From assembly GCA_002898255.1 (NCBI GenBank), contig BEIE01000001.1, positions 744,001 through 808,000 on the forward strand: DNA of 64,000 nucleotides, in the 5' to 3' direction. Source of the DNA: a bacterium HR28 (GTDB lineage: Bacteria; Chloroflexota; Chloroflexia; Thermomicrobiales; Thermomicrobiaceae). This document shows, piece after piece, positions 1 through 8,922 of this stretch. The notes beneath the pieces were generated by a model. It searched no databases. It saw nothing but the letters and a program-made list of their open reading frames with translations, and had not been told where the DNA came from. Position 1 is the stretch's first letter, and every line of letters begins with the position of its first letter. The translations under genes and the position numbers were made by a program.

Positions 1-200
1 AAGGCGCCCATGCGCTGTATCCCGTGGCTCGTTGACGTTCTGCGCTGGCGGTCGGTACGCTTGCCGGGAGAGGCCGTCCGACGGGAGGAAGGTCCTTCCG
101 ACGAGTACGGCGCTCGTCGATTGGCCGCCCGTGAGTACTGAGTGCTGCTTGAGGGTAATCTGGTTCTCGATCGCGACACTCGACGTGGAGGTGGGACTCG
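1..200. other. Leader region upstream of valS
   Basis: No complete gene is seen here. The only short reading frame overlaps the valS start in another frame and resembles nothing known. I looked for the T-box antiterminator core that often precedes aminoacyl-tRNA synthetase genes and did not find it. A short inverted repeat (ggaagg/ccttcc) lies near position 90. The last 12 bases hold the strong ribosome site of valS. Confidence 0.4.
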
Positions 201-2879
201 ATGACGCACGTGGCGCGCTCCGACGAACTTGCCCCGACCTACCAGCCGCAGGCGGTGGAGGCGCGCTGGTACGACTGGTGGGAGCGACAGGGGTACTTCA
301 CGCCGACGATCGACTGGAGTCGCAAGCCGTTCGTCATCATCATGCCGCCGCCGAACGTCACCGGCGAGCTCCATATGGGACACGCGCTCTTCGTCGCGAT
401 CGAGGACTTAATGATCCGTTGGCGGCGCATGCAGGGCTACCCGACGCTCTGGCTGCCTGGGGCGGATCATGCTGGGATCGCTGGGCAATGGGTCGTTGAA
501 CGGGAGCTCCTCAAGGAGGGGCTGACTCGGCACGATCTGGGGCGGGAGAAGTTCCTGGAGCGTGTCTGGGATTGGATGAACCGCTACCGCGGCCGAATTC
601 GCGAGCAGCTTCGGATCCTTGGTGCCTCCTGCGATTGGACACGCTTCCGCTTCACGATGGATCCTGGCCCTTCACGGGCAGTGCGGACGGCCTTCAAGCG
701 GCTTTATGACAAAGGGCTGATTTATCGTGGTGAACGCCTCATCAATTGGTGCCCGCGCTGTATGACCGCGCTGTCCGACCTTGAGGTTGACCACGAGGAG
801 TTGGAAGGGACGCTCTATTACCTGCGGTACCCGGTGGAAGGAAGTGACGAGTCGCTGGTCGTGGCGACGACGCGACCGGAGACGATGCTCGGCGATACTG
901 GTGTGGCTGTCCACCCGGACGACGAGCGCTACCGGCACCTTGTTGGGAAGACAGCGATCTTGCCCCTGCTGGGGCGGCGACTGCAAATCGTCGCTGATGA
1001 GGCAGTCGATCCGGCTTTTGGCACAGGGGCGGTGAAGGTGACACCAGCCCACGATTTCACCGACTTTGAGATTGCCCAGCGGCACCAACTGCCGCCGGTC
1101 AACATCCTGAATCCGGACGGCACCTTGAACGAGGCGGCTGGGCCGTTCGCGGGGCTGACCATCCAGGAAGCACGGCGTCGCGTTGTCGAGGAACTCGATC
1201 GACAAGGCTACCTCGTGCGGACGGAGCCGCATCGCTACAGCCTTGGTCACTGTCAGCGTTGCGGAACAGTGGTCGAGCCGCTTATCAGCAAGCAATGGTT
1301 CGTGCGCATGGCTCCGCTTGCCCAGCCCGCAATCGAGGTGGCCCGCAACGGAACGCTCCGGTTTATCCCCGAGCGCTTCCGGGCCGTCTACCTTCACTGG
1401 CTGGAAAACGTGCGCGACTGGTGTATCTCTCGGCAGCTCTGGTGGGGACACCGCATTCCGGTCTGGTATTGCCAGGACTGCGAGCAGTTGACAGTGACGG
1501 CCGAGGAGACGATCGACCGCTGTGAGCACTGCGGGAGCACGCGTATCGAGCAAGATCCAGATGTGCTGGATACCTGGTTCTCGAGCGGGCTGTGGCCGTT
1601 CAGCACGCTGGGGTGGCCGGACGAGACCGAGGATCTGCGGTACTTCTATCCCGGCTCGGTGATGGAGACGGGGTACGACATCCTGTTCTTCTGGGTCGCA
1701 CGCATGGTCTTCCTCGGCCTCGAATTCATGGGTGAGGTGCCGTTCTATACCGTCTATTTGCATGGCACGGTGCGCGACGAGCGCGGTCAGCGCATGAGCA
1801 AGACGAAAGGGAACGTGATCGACCCGACCGAGGTGACGCAGCAGTACGGCGCGGACGCGTTGCGCTTTACGCTGGTGACGATGGCTGGACCCGGTACCGA
1901 TATGAAGCTTAGCCTGAGCCGGGTTGAGGCGAGCCGCAACTTTGCGAATAAGATCTGGAATGCCACTCGCTACACGCTGCGTGCACTTGCCGGCGGGACG
2001 ATCGACCGCGGGCGAGACGGGAGTGTGCTGCCTCCGGCGCGAGAGGCGGCCGGCTTGGCCGACCGCTGGATCCTAAGCCGACTGCAACGCGTCACTGAAA
2101 CAGTGACGGACCTCATGGAGCGCTATCAGTTCCACGAGGCCGGCCATACGCTCTACGAGTTCCTCTGGTCAGAGTTCTGCGACTGGTACATTGAGGCGAG
2201 CAAAGTGGCGATCAATGCGGGCGGTACAAGCGCGCAGGCCGCGCGGCAGACCCTGGCCTATGTACTGGAGCGGGCGCTGCGATTGCTCCACCCGTTCATG
2301 CCGTTTATCACCGAGGAACTGTGGCAACGACTACCGCACGCTGGCGAGAGCATTATGGTCGCTCCCTGGCCCCAGCCAGATACGACGCTGGTGGACGAAG
2401 AGGCAGAGCAGGAGTTCGCCTTCCTCATGGAAGCGATCCGGGCGGTGCGCAATGCACGGGCCGAGGCTGGGGTGGAGCCGGCCCGCTGGATCCAGGCAAT
2501 CGTCTTCCCTGGCTCGCACCGGCGGACGTTCCAGGACAGCGAGGGTGTGTTCCGCTTCTTGGCGCGGATCGCCAGCGATGGCCTCGAGTATGTCGACGAA
2601 CTTCTCGAGGCACCGCGTCAGGTCGTCTCGCTGATTGTCGACGATGCAGTGATCTATCTGCCGTTGCGCGGCATGCTGGACATTGAAGCGGAGCGACAAC
2701 GGCTGCAGCGTGAACTGGAAGAGCTCCTCGCTGAACTCGAGCGTACGCGCACGCTTCTGGCGAATGAGCAGTTCGTGACCCGCGCACCGGCGCACGTTGT
2801 GGAACGACACCGCGCCAGACTCGTGGATGCCGAGGAGCGTGTGCGGCTTATCCAGGCGCGGCTTGAGGAGTTGGCCTGA
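201..2879 (+). CDS. valS: Valine--tRNA ligase
   Basis: Class Ia aminoacyl-tRNA synthetase that charges tRNA(Val) with valine in the cytoplasm and edits misactivated threonine. It is 892 residues, normal for ValS. The HIGH-type motif is PPPNVTGELHMGHAL near residues 50-65. The KMSKS-type motif is RMSKTKGN near residue 530. Between them lies the CP1 editing domain with ATTRPETMLGDT. Two CxxC pairs (near residues 350 and 410-430) look like metal-binding knuckles. The last ~65 residues form the Glu/Arg-rich coiled coil typical of ValS, which separates it from IleS and LeuS. The ATG follows a strong GGAGGTGGGA ribosome site by about 6 bases. It stands alone, with 336 bases before the next gene. 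Confidence 0.98.
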   Translation: MTHVARSDELAPTYQPQAVEARWYDWWERQGYFTPTIDWSRKPFVIIMPPPNVTGELHMGHALFVAIEDLMIRWRRMQGYPTLWLPGADHAGIAGQWVVERELLKEGLTRHDLGREKFLERVWDWMNRYRGRIREQLRILGASCDWTRFRFTMDPGPSRAVRTAFKRLYDKGLIYRGERLINWCPRCMTALSDLEVDHEELEGTLYYLRYPVEGSDESLVVATTRPETMLGDTGVAVHPDDERYRHLVGKTAILPLLGRRLQIVADEAVDPAFGTGAVKVTPAHDFTDFEIAQRHQLPPVNILNPDGTLNEAAGPFAGLTIQEARRRVVEELDRQGYLVRTEPHRYSLGHCQRCGTVVEPLISKQWFVRMAPLAQPAIEVARNGTLRFIPERFRAVYLHWLENVRDWCISRQLWWGHRIPVWYCQDCEQLTVTAEETIDRCEHCGSTRIEQDPDVLDTWFSSGLWPFSTLGWPDETEDLRYFYPGSVMETGYDILFFWVARMVFLGLEFMGEVPFYTVYLHGTVRDERGQRMSKTKGNVIDPTEVTQQYGADALRFTLVTMAGPGTDMKLSLSRVEASRNFANKIWNATRYTLRALAGGTIDRGRDGSVLPPAREAAGLADRWILSRLQRVTETVTDLMERYQFHEAGHTLYEFLWSEFCDWYIEASKVAINAGGTSAQAARQTLAYVLERALRLLHPFMPFITEELWQRLPHAGESIMVAPWPQPDTTLVDEEAEQEFAFLMEAIRAVRNARAEAGVEPARWIQAIVFPGSHRRTFQDSEGVFRFLARIASDGLEYVDELLEAPRQVVSLIVDDAVIYLPLRGMLDIEAERQRLQRELEELLAELERTRTLLANEQFVTRAPAHVVERHRARLVDAEERVRLIQARLEELA

Positions 2880-3215
2880 GCCGCCGCGCGAGAACGCAAC
2901 GGTCGCGGGGTTTTGTGATCGGCCCCTCTCCACAGGTGGTCGCCAGTGCGCCTGCTCCGAGAGTGGTGGTCAGCTGAACGTGCTCTCGGTCGACGCGCAT
3001 TCAGGTGGCCTATCCGTTATGGGAGCGCTGGTCGGCTGCCGCCAGCTGTCCGCTTGATCGGTTCGCCGAAGACTGGCCGTCGCTGCTCTGCCACGAGGAA
3101 GGCGAGTTGAGCGGTACTCCGGGGTGCGGGGAAAGTGGTGAAGACTGTCCTCAGGTAACAAGGTGGCGAGGCTTGCTCGCCCGCGGAGCCGGAGTCGAAG
3201 GCACTGGAGGCCATC
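2880..3215. other. Intergenic region between valS and mpg
   Basis: Apart from the weak terminator at its left end and the TGGAGG ribosome site of the next gene at its right end, no feature is seen. Short frames on both strands have no ribosome sites and no recognisable product. Confidence 0.4.
2887..2914 (+). terminator. Weak intrinsic terminator candidate after valS
   Basis: A short hairpin (about 5 bp, cgcga/tcgcg type) begins 8 bases after the valS stop and is followed by four T residues. The stem is short, so this is only a plausible terminator. Confidence 0.35.
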
Positions 3216-3881
3216 ATGAGCCAAAGAACTAATATGCTCGCGTCGCTCCAGCTCGACCCCGCGCTCGCCTTACCGCGGGAGTGGTACGCGCGGCCGGCGG
3301 TCGAGGTTGCTCGGGAACTCCTTGGGGCGATCCTGGTAAGCGTTGTTGAAGGGGAACTTGTGGCGGGGGAATTGGTTGAGGTTGAGGCCTACGGTGGGCC
3401 AGAGGATCCGGCGTCGCATGCGGCGCGCTATCGGAACGGGCCGGTGCGGGTGATGTGGGGACCACCGGGACATGCCTACGTGTACCGAGCTTACGGCATG
3501 TATCCCTGCTGCAACGTCGTGACGGAACCGGAGAGCCAGGCTGGTGCCGTGCTGCTCCGCGCGGCTGCACCGCTCGTCGGAATCGAGACGATGCGAGCAC
3601 GACGGCTGCGCCAGCGTCGCACTGCTCGGGAGCTCGCGCCGGTACGTCTGGCAAGTGGTCCTGGTGCGCTGGCGATCGCTTTTGGGATCACGCTGGCGCA
3701 CAACGGTCTTCCGCTGGATGGGCCACCTCTCTGGATCCAACCGGGCCGGCAGGTTGCCGAGGTGACCTGTACGACGCGTATCGGGATTAGCCGCGGGACG
3801 TCGTTGCTGTGGCGCTTCCTGGTGCCTGGTCATCCCTCCGTCTCAGGGGCGCGCAGTGACCGTGGCTGTACGGTAGACTGA
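3216..3881 (+). CDS. mpg: DNA-3-methyladenine glycosylase (MPG/AAG type)
   Basis: Base-excision repair glycosylase that removes alkylated purines such as 3-methyladenine and hypoxanthine from DNA. The 221-residue protein has the AAG core: REWYARPAVEVARELLGA near residue 21, GELVEVEAYGGPEDPASHA near residue 50 (Glu and the YxGxxDxAsH element line the active site), then a GPPGHAYVYRAYGMYPCCNVV strand that fits the family nucleotide-flipping site, and GAVLLRAAAP further on. Length matches bacterial AAG proteins (about 200). The ATG at 3216 follows TGGAGG by 6 bases. The gene seems to be a single unit, with 38 bases before the next gene on the same strand. Confidence 0.95.
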   Translation: MSQRTNMLASLQLDPALALPREWYARPAVEVARELLGAILVSVVEGELVAGELVEVEAYGGPEDPASHAARYRNGPVRVMWGPPGHAYVYRAYGMYPCCNVVTEPESQAGAVLLRAAAPLVGIETMRARRLRQRRTARELAPVRLASGPGALAIAFGITLAHNGLPLDGPPLWIQPGRQVAEVTCTTRIGISRGTSLLWRFLVPGHPSVSGARSDRGCTVD

Positions 3882-3919
3882 GGTCGTGGACATTACCCTC
3901 CGGTGAGGCGGATCACACG

Positions 3920-4897
3920 ATGCCGACGTTTTCGGCACTGCAGCTCGTCAGTCTGGCAATGGCCGCACTCTCGCTGCGGGCACTGGCGCGGGCCTGGCGT
4001 GGGCGGCGGTATCTCTTCGCTGAGCCGATCATCTCGGGACAACTCTCGCTCCTTGTAGAAATTGCGCTCTTTCTCCTGGTTCCGCTTGGAGTGCTACTCC
4101 ACGAGGTCGGACACATGGTCGCGGTCTGGCTGGCGGGCGGTCGGGTGACCGGATTCGGCTATCTTCTTTTCCTTGGTTGGGTGGAGTACATCGGTGTGAC
4201 GGACCCGTTTGCTCACTTCTGGATCGCACTGAGCGGGAACTTGGTGAGCGTAGCACTCGGTATTGTGATGCTCATCATGGGGCTCCTCGTGAAGGTGCGA
4301 CGGCCAGTCAGCGTCGTACTCCTTGCGAGTGGTGGGTTGATCCTGGCGACGACTCTTGTCTTTTATCCTGCGCTCGACCTGGTGAGTGGGTTGTACGGTG
4401 ACTGGATGCAGCTCTATAGCGCACCGTGGCCCTACCCGCTATGGCTTGGGATCGTGCATGGGGGACTGCTTCTGACTGGTGTCGCCCTCTGGCGAAGTCG
4501 CTGGTTGCGCTGGCGTGTTTCCGAGCGCATTGGCATCCCCTGGCGACTCGATGAGGCTGACCGGCGAGTCCTGGCATGGCGGCAACTCGCCGAGGCGGCG
4601 GAACGTCTTGGCGCGGAGGGCTCGCCGCTCACCGTGCGGTGCGAGGTGGCTGACGGGATGCCTCTCTTAGAACTCCGCTGGGAGCACAGGGGCAGACAGT
4701 GGTTGTTGCGCGCTTGGATCGGCGAGCGTGCCGATATGGTGGAGGCTGTTGCCTTGACCGGCGAGCCACCAACGCCGCGGGCGAGCTGGCGCGCGGTTAT
4801 CCCAGAAAACGCGCTGTTTGTTCGTCCGTCGCCGTTGGTTGAGCTTCTACGGCGGCTTCAGACTGCGACCGATGCGCTCGAACTCGATGGCAGGTGA
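3920..4897 (+). CDS. M50-like membrane metalloprotease (site-2 protease family)
   Basis: Predicted integral-membrane zinc protease of 325 residues. The zinc motif HEVGH lies in a hydrophobic segment near residue 60, inside VPLGVLLHEVGHMVAVWLAGG. The stretch WIALSGNLVSVALG resembles the Gly/Asn element found after HExxH in site-2 proteases. A likely third ligand is an Asp in PALDLVSGLYGDW near residue 155. There are about six hydrophobic segments in the first ~195 residues, followed by a soluble C-terminal domain of ~125 residues with a beta-rich pattern. The substrate is unknown. The next gene starts at or within a few bases of its stop, so the two are probably translationally coupled. Family assignment is good; activity is inferred. 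Confidence 0.75.
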   Translation: MPTFSALQLVSLAMAALSLRALARAWRGRRYLFAEPIISGQLSLLVEIALFLLVPLGVLLHEVGHMVAVWLAGGRVTGFGYLLFLGWVEYIGVTDPFAHFWIALSGNLVSVALGIVMLIMGLLVKVRRPVSVVLLASGGLILATTLVFYPALDLVSGLYGDWMQLYSAPWPYPLWLGIVHGGLLLTGVALWRSRWLRWRVSERIGIPWRLDEADRRVLAWRQLAEAAERLGAEGSPLTVRCEVADGMPLLELRWEHRGRQWLLRAWIGERADMVEAVALTGEPPTPRASWRAVIPENALFVRPSPLVELLRRLQTATDALELDGR

Positions 4898-4902
4898 TCA
4901 CT

Positions 4903-5754
4903 ATGTCCTGGAAACGTTTCTTCCAACGGAAGCCGGAAAACACGGGTGAGGCAGCAGAGGCAGCGGACTCAGCCTCGTCCTATGTGCGCGAAGCGGAGCG
5001 CCGGCGGCTCGCGCGCCTCTTGGAGCGCCGCGCGGCACTCCAGTATGACCTGGCGCAGGCGGAGCAAGCGCTCCTACCCGAGAACCGGTGGACAGAGCGG
5101 ATCCGCGAGCTGGAAGCTGCGCTGGCTGAGTTAGAGGTAGAACTCACGCAGCTTGAAGTGAGCCCTGCGCAAGCTCCAGAACCAGCACTGCCAGCAGTTG
5201 CCGTGAAGGTGACAGTCGATGCCGAAGCGCAGCCAGCGACCGTTTCGCTCGAGATCGATGGGATGACCTTCCGTTGGGTCGAGGAAGTTGATTGGGCAGA
5301 GCGTGGACATCAGATTGCGCCAGCGCGGCTCCGACGGGTGGAAGGGGATGTGGCAGCGCTCCTGGCGGAAGTCGGGTACGGGAGTCCGCGTGAGGAACTC
5401 CTCGAGACCCTAGCCGCGAGCTTGGAACTGCTGGCTGCGGACGCGCTCGCGGCCGCGCGCCGCGAGGGTGTGGTCTGGGTGCCGCTCACGCTCACCGATC
5501 TCGCGCGCCCGTGCGAGCGATGTGGAGGCTGGCGCGACGTGCGTGGACGCTGCCCGACCTGCGCCGCGCGTGACTGGCAGAGACAGCAGCTCCTCCTTGA
5601 GCGGAACCGGCTTCGACAAGAGCGCGACGAAGTCTACCGCGACTGGCAGCGGACGCGTGACCGGCTTCCGGTCGTCCAGCGGCAGCTCGCGGAGATTGAG
5701 GCGGATATCCGTGCGCTGGAGGCCAAAGGCGTCCGACCTTCCGAGGAGTCCTGA
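4903..5754 (+). CDS. Coiled-coil protein with zinc ribbon, unknown function
   Basis: I do not recognise this 283-residue protein. An Arg/Glu/Ala-rich coiled coil occupies residues ~25-90. A middle domain of mixed sequence (~105-190) follows. A four-cysteine ribbon CERCGG...CPTC (CxxC, nine residues, CxxC) lies near residue 205, and a second coiled coil covers ~225-275. No signal peptide or membrane segment is seen. The ATG at 4903 is preceded by AGGTGA; an in-frame GTG at 4894 overlapping the stop of the protease gene is the alternative start. Tight linkage to the M50-like protease suggests that the two act together, perhaps as protease and cytoplasmic partner, but that is inference. Confidence 0.7.
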   Translation: MSWKRFFQRKPENTGEAAEAADSASSYVREAERRRLARLLERRAALQYDLAQAEQALLPENRWTERIRELEAALAELEVELTQLEVSPAQAPEPALPAVAVKVTVDAEAQPATVSLEIDGMTFRWVEEVDWAERGHQIAPARLRRVEGDVAALLAEVGYGSPREELLETLAASLELLAADALAAARREGVVWVPLTLTDLARPCERCGGWRDVRGRCPTCAARDWQRQQLLLERNRLRQERDEVYRDWQRTRDRLPVVQRQLAEIEADIRALEAKGVRPSEES

Positions 5755-5842
5755 TGGCCGATCGCCACAAGAGATGTTCGGCTATACTCCGGTACGACTT
5801 CCGAAGGGGTGACGCTGTGCTGTAACCAGGGGAGGGGACGGG

Positions 5843-7108
5843 GTGCAGTGGCGGGAGCCGCTGCGGTTGCTGGTAGGGAACCGGCGCTTCGCAGCGCTAT
5901 GGAGTTCCGATCTCGTCGCAACGATTGGTGACCGAATTCATCGGGTCGCTCTGGCTGCACTGGTGTACCAGCTTACCGGTTCGATGACGGTCGCCGGGTT
6001 GGCCTTTCTGGCCTCGGGGTTGCCTGATCTCCTGCTGGGGCCGCTGGCCGGGGTGATTGTCGATCGCTTTGACCGGCGTGCGGTGATGATTGCCTCCGAT
6101 CTGGTGCGTGTCCCGCTTGTCCTCGCGTTGCCGCTTGCGAGTTGGACATGGCTCCTCAGCATCTATCCGTTGCTTTTCCTCATCAATGCGGCAGCGATCT
6201 TGCACCGTCCGGCGAAGATGGCGGCGATTCCCTCGGTGGTTCGGGGTGGGCAGTTGACGACAGCGAACTCGCTGTCCTCGCTCGCGGAGAGTCTTGGCGA
6301 TATCGGAGGGTATCCGCTTGCTGGACTGCTCGTCGGGGGACTCGTGGCGGCGTTCGGGACGGAACAGGGGCTGATTGGGGCGTTTGCTGTTGCAGCGCTG
6401 GGATACCTCTGCTCGGCTCTCGTACTCTGGCCGCTCCGTCTTCCCCGTCATGAGCGGTTGGAAGCGGCTAGCGTGCAAGCAGTGTGGAGCGATCTGGTGC
6501 AGGGGATTCGCTTTTTGGTCGGCAACACGCTCGTCCGGACAAATACGGCAATCGTCGCGCTGGGCGCGGTAGCGATTGGGATGGCGATGCCCCTCCTTGT
6601 GGGGTATGCCTATGCCCGCCCCGAGCGTGGCGAAGTGGCGTACAGCATGTTGAACTTCGGAATCGGCGTCGGGAGCGTCGCTGGGGCGATGCTCGTGGGG
6701 ACGCTGAATGCGCGGCGCCTTGGCTCACTGGTGCTGGGCGGACTCGTGGTCATGGGCGTTGGTCTCTTTGGCCTCGGACTGGAACCGCCACTTTGGCTCG
6801 GAGTCGGCTTGACCGCTTTGACGGGTCTTGGCAACATGCTGTTTCTTGTGCCGAGCGTGACTATCGTGCAGCGGGCGACACCGGCGCACCTCATGGGCCG
6901 GATCTTCGCGCTACGCTCGACGGTGCTCTTCACCATGCTGATTGCAGCGAACGGTGTCGGCGGTTGGATCGGAGATTGGGTGGGCGCCACTCGAGCCTTT
7001 TTCCTGGTTGGGAGCGTACTCGTCCTCGCAACGATCATGGCGATGCTCTTGCCGTCGATCTGGCTCGCTGATCGGCTTGATGAACTGACCTTCGAACCGT
7101 CGAGTTGA
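5843..7108 (+). CDS. Major facilitator superfamily exporter (MFS_3/MdtH-like)
   Basis: Twelve-segment secondary transporter of 421 residues, most like the drug and siderophore exporters of the MFS_3 group. The N-terminus LLVGNRRFAALWSSDLVATIGDRIHRVALAALVY is typical of that group, and the loop GVIVDRFDRRAVMIASD is the conserved motif between segments 2 and 3 (GxxxDRxxRR). The substrate cannot be told from sequence. The GTG start follows GGGGAGGGGA. A TATACT box lies at 5783-5788, about 55 bases upstream, without a convincing -35. It is the first of three clearly separate MFS genes in the window outside the aco neighbourhood; another of the same subtype is at 54029. Confidence 0.88.
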   Translation: MQWREPLRLLVGNRRFAALWSSDLVATIGDRIHRVALAALVYQLTGSMTVAGLAFLASGLPDLLLGPLAGVIVDRFDRRAVMIASDLVRVPLVLALPLASWTWLLSIYPLLFLINAAAILHRPAKMAAIPSVVRGGQLTTANSLSSLAESLGDIGGYPLAGLLVGGLVAAFGTEQGLIGAFAVAALGYLCSALVLWPLRLPRHERLEAASVQAVWSDLVQGIRFLVGNTLVRTNTAIVALGAVAIGMAMPLLVGYAYARPERGEVAYSMLNFGIGVGSVAGAMLVGTLNARRLGSLVLGGLVVMGVGLFGLGLEPPLWLGVGLTALTGLGNMLFLVPSVTIVQRATPAHLMGRIFALRSTVLFTMLIAANGVGGWIGDWVGATRAFFLVGSVLVLATIMAMLLPSIWLADRLDELTFEPSS

Positions 7109-7144
7109 GCGGTATACTTGCTTGTTGCGGTCTGGAGGAGACGC

Positions 7145-7624
7145 GTGCCGGAACATCCACTCGCACGGAGAGTCTACGAGTTATTCACCCGGCGGGGACA
7201 CACGCTTGCCACGGCGGAATCTTGTACGGGTGGGTTGATCGGCCATCTGGTAACCTCTGTTCCCGGCAGCAGCGAGTACTACATTGGTGGAATCATCGCC
7301 TACAGCAATGCCGTGAAACGGGACGTTCTGGGTGTTCCTGAGGAGCTCCTTCGTGCCGTCGGCGCGGTGAGCCCCGAATGCGCTGAGGCGATGGCGCGTG
7401 GTGTGCGCGCACTCTTAAAGACCGACTATGCCGTGGCGACGACGGGGATCGCTGGACCAGGTGGAGGTACGCCGACGAAGCCGGTCGGACTGGTCTACAT
7501 CGCCTGCGCTGGCCCAGAAGGAACAGTGGTAGAGGAGCACCGGTTTAGGGGAGACCGCTGGGAGAATATCGCGCAGGCAGCTGAGGCAGCACTGCACCTC
7601 CTGCTCCGAGTTGCCGGTGAGTGA
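7145..7624 (+). CDS. pncC: CinA C-terminal domain protein, nicotinamide-nucleotide amidase
   Basis: Likely deamidates nicotinamide mononucleotide to nicotinate mononucleotide in pyridine-nucleotide salvage. This 159-residue protein is a stand-alone CinA C-terminal domain (family usually ~160). Diagnostic segments are TLATAESCTGGLIGHLVTSVPGSS near residue 20, YSNAVKRDVLGVP, and VATTGIAGPGGGTPTKPVGLVYIA near residue 100. The N-terminal molybdopterin-binding-like half of full CinA is absent. I chose GTG at 7145 because AGGAG lies 5 bases upstream; a longer TTG start at 7118 has no ribosome site. A TATACT element at 7113-7118 may be the -10 box. Confidence 0.92.
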   Translation: MPEHPLARRVYELFTRRGHTLATAESCTGGLIGHLVTSVPGSSEYYIGGIIAYSNAVKRDVLGVPEELLRAVGAVSPECAEAMARGVRALLKTDYAVATTGIAGPGGGTPTKPVGLVYIACAGPEGTVVEEHRFRGDRWENIAQAAEAALHLLLRVAGE

Positions 7625-7650
7625 CCACAGCCAGGAAACGGGTGTGAAGG

Positions 7651-8922
7651 ATGGAGTACGAGAAGACACAGCTTGCTAACGGGATCCGCATCGTCACGAC
7701 CCGAATGCCTCACGTCCGTTCGGCGACGGTCATTATTTATGTGCGTGTTGGCTCACGGTACGAGAGCGATTGTCTTGCGGGGATCTCGCACTTCTTGGAA
7801 CACATGCTCTTCAAAGGGACGGAGCGCCGCCCCGATCCGGTCCTGATCAGTGAAGCGATCGAAGGGGTCGGCGGTATAATGAACGCCTCGACTGGCCGCG
7901 AATCGACTGATTACTGGGTCAAGGTGCCGAGCGCACACTTAGGGCTGGCCTTCGATGTTCTTGCCGATATGCTGCGCCACCCACTCTTCGATCCGGTCGA
8001 ACTCGAGAAGGAGCGGCACGTTATCGTCGAAGAAATTCACGGGATCCGCGATACACCGGACGATTACGTCCACGATCTCGTCGACCAGGCGCTCTGGAAC
8101 GGTCACCCGTTGGGGCGGCCGATCATTGGTACGGAGGAGACAGTCGAAGCAATCACGCGCGACGAATTGATCGCCTATCTCCGCGAGCATTACCGTGCGG
8201 ATCGGCTGGTGATTGCAGCAGCTGGTGACCTCCTGCACGAGCAGGTTGTCGAACTGGTCGAGCAGTATTTTGGTGACCTTGAGCCCGGGCCACCTGGTGA
8301 CCCACATCCGGCGCGGCTCGATGATGCATGTCCCAGCGTCCAGCTGCTTGGTCGGCCGACTGAACAGGCACATCTCTGCTTAGCCTGGCCAGCGTTGCCT
8401 TACACCGACGAGCGACGCTTTGTTCAGGGAATGCTCGATGCGGTCTTGAGTTCAGGCATGAGTTCCCGGCTCTTTAAGGAGATCCGTGAACGGCAGGGCC
8501 TAGCCTACGAAGTCTACGGGTATCTGCGCGAGTACGCCGACGTGGGACAGGGTGTGGTGTACACCGGCACAGACGTGGAGCGGGCCGAGCGCGCACTTAG
8601 GGCGGTGCGTAACGAGTTGGAAAAGCTGGTGCGTGAACCGGTGCCGACAGAAGAACTTGAGCGGATGAAGGAGCTGCGTGTCGGTCGGATTGTCATGGGT
8701 CTTGAAGATAGCCGCGCGGTGGCAAGCTGGATTGGCGGGCAGGAGCTCGTCTTTGGCGAGGTGCTGACGCCAGAAGAGGTCATCGCGCGTATCCGTGCGG
8801 TGACAAGCGAAGAAATCCAGGCGCTCGCGCAGGAGCTGTTCCATCCTGACCGGTTCGCGCTCGCGGTCATCGGCCCATTTGAAGATCCTGAGCCACTCCT
8901 CACGGCAGCACGTGGCGATTAG
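7651..8922 (+). CDS. M16 family zinc peptidase (processing-peptidase-like)
   Basis: Cytoplasmic zinc endopeptidase related to mitochondrial processing peptidase beta and bacterial PqqL/YmxG-type proteins; 423 residues, the usual single-pair size. The inverted zinc motif HFLEH is at residues ~48-52 in GISHFLEHMLFKGTERRP, and the third ligand Glu lies ~76 residues on in EKERHVIVEEI. The second, inactive-type domain begins near residue 200 and carries SSRLFKEIRERQGLAYEVYGY near residue 275, which is characteristic of MPP-like proteins. The ATG follows GTGAAGG. The stop codon overlaps the stop of the convergent MBL gene by 4 bases. Confidence 0.95.
   Translation: MEYEKTQLANGIRIVTTRMPHVRSATVIIYVRVGSRYESDCLAGISHFLEHMLFKGTERRPDPVLISEAIEGVGGIMNASTGRESTDYWVKVPSAHLGLAFDVLADMLRHPLFDPVELEKERHVIVEEIHGIRDTPDDYVHDLVDQALWNGHPLGRPIIGTEETVEAITRDELIAYLREHYRADRLVIAAAGDLLHEQVVELVEQYFGDLEPGPPGDPHPARLDDACPSVQLLGRPTEQAHLCLAWPALPYTDERRFVQGMLDAVLSSGMSSRLFKEIRERQGLAYEVYGYLREYADVGQGVVYTGTDVERAERALRAVRNELEKLVREPVPTEELERMKELRVGRIVMGLEDSRAVASWIGGQELVFGEVLTPEEVIARIRAVTSEEIQALAQELFHPDRFALAVIGPFEDPEPLLTAARGD

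Noticed and set aside
1-200. T-box riboswitch before valS
   Set aside because: The conserved antiterminator core AGGGTGGNACCGCG is absent, and no terminator/antiterminator pair could be drawn.
672-1763. 363-codon minus-strand frame inside valS
   Set aside because: It lies wholly within the well-supported valS gene, has no recognisable domain and is the usual antisense frame of GC-rich coding DNA.
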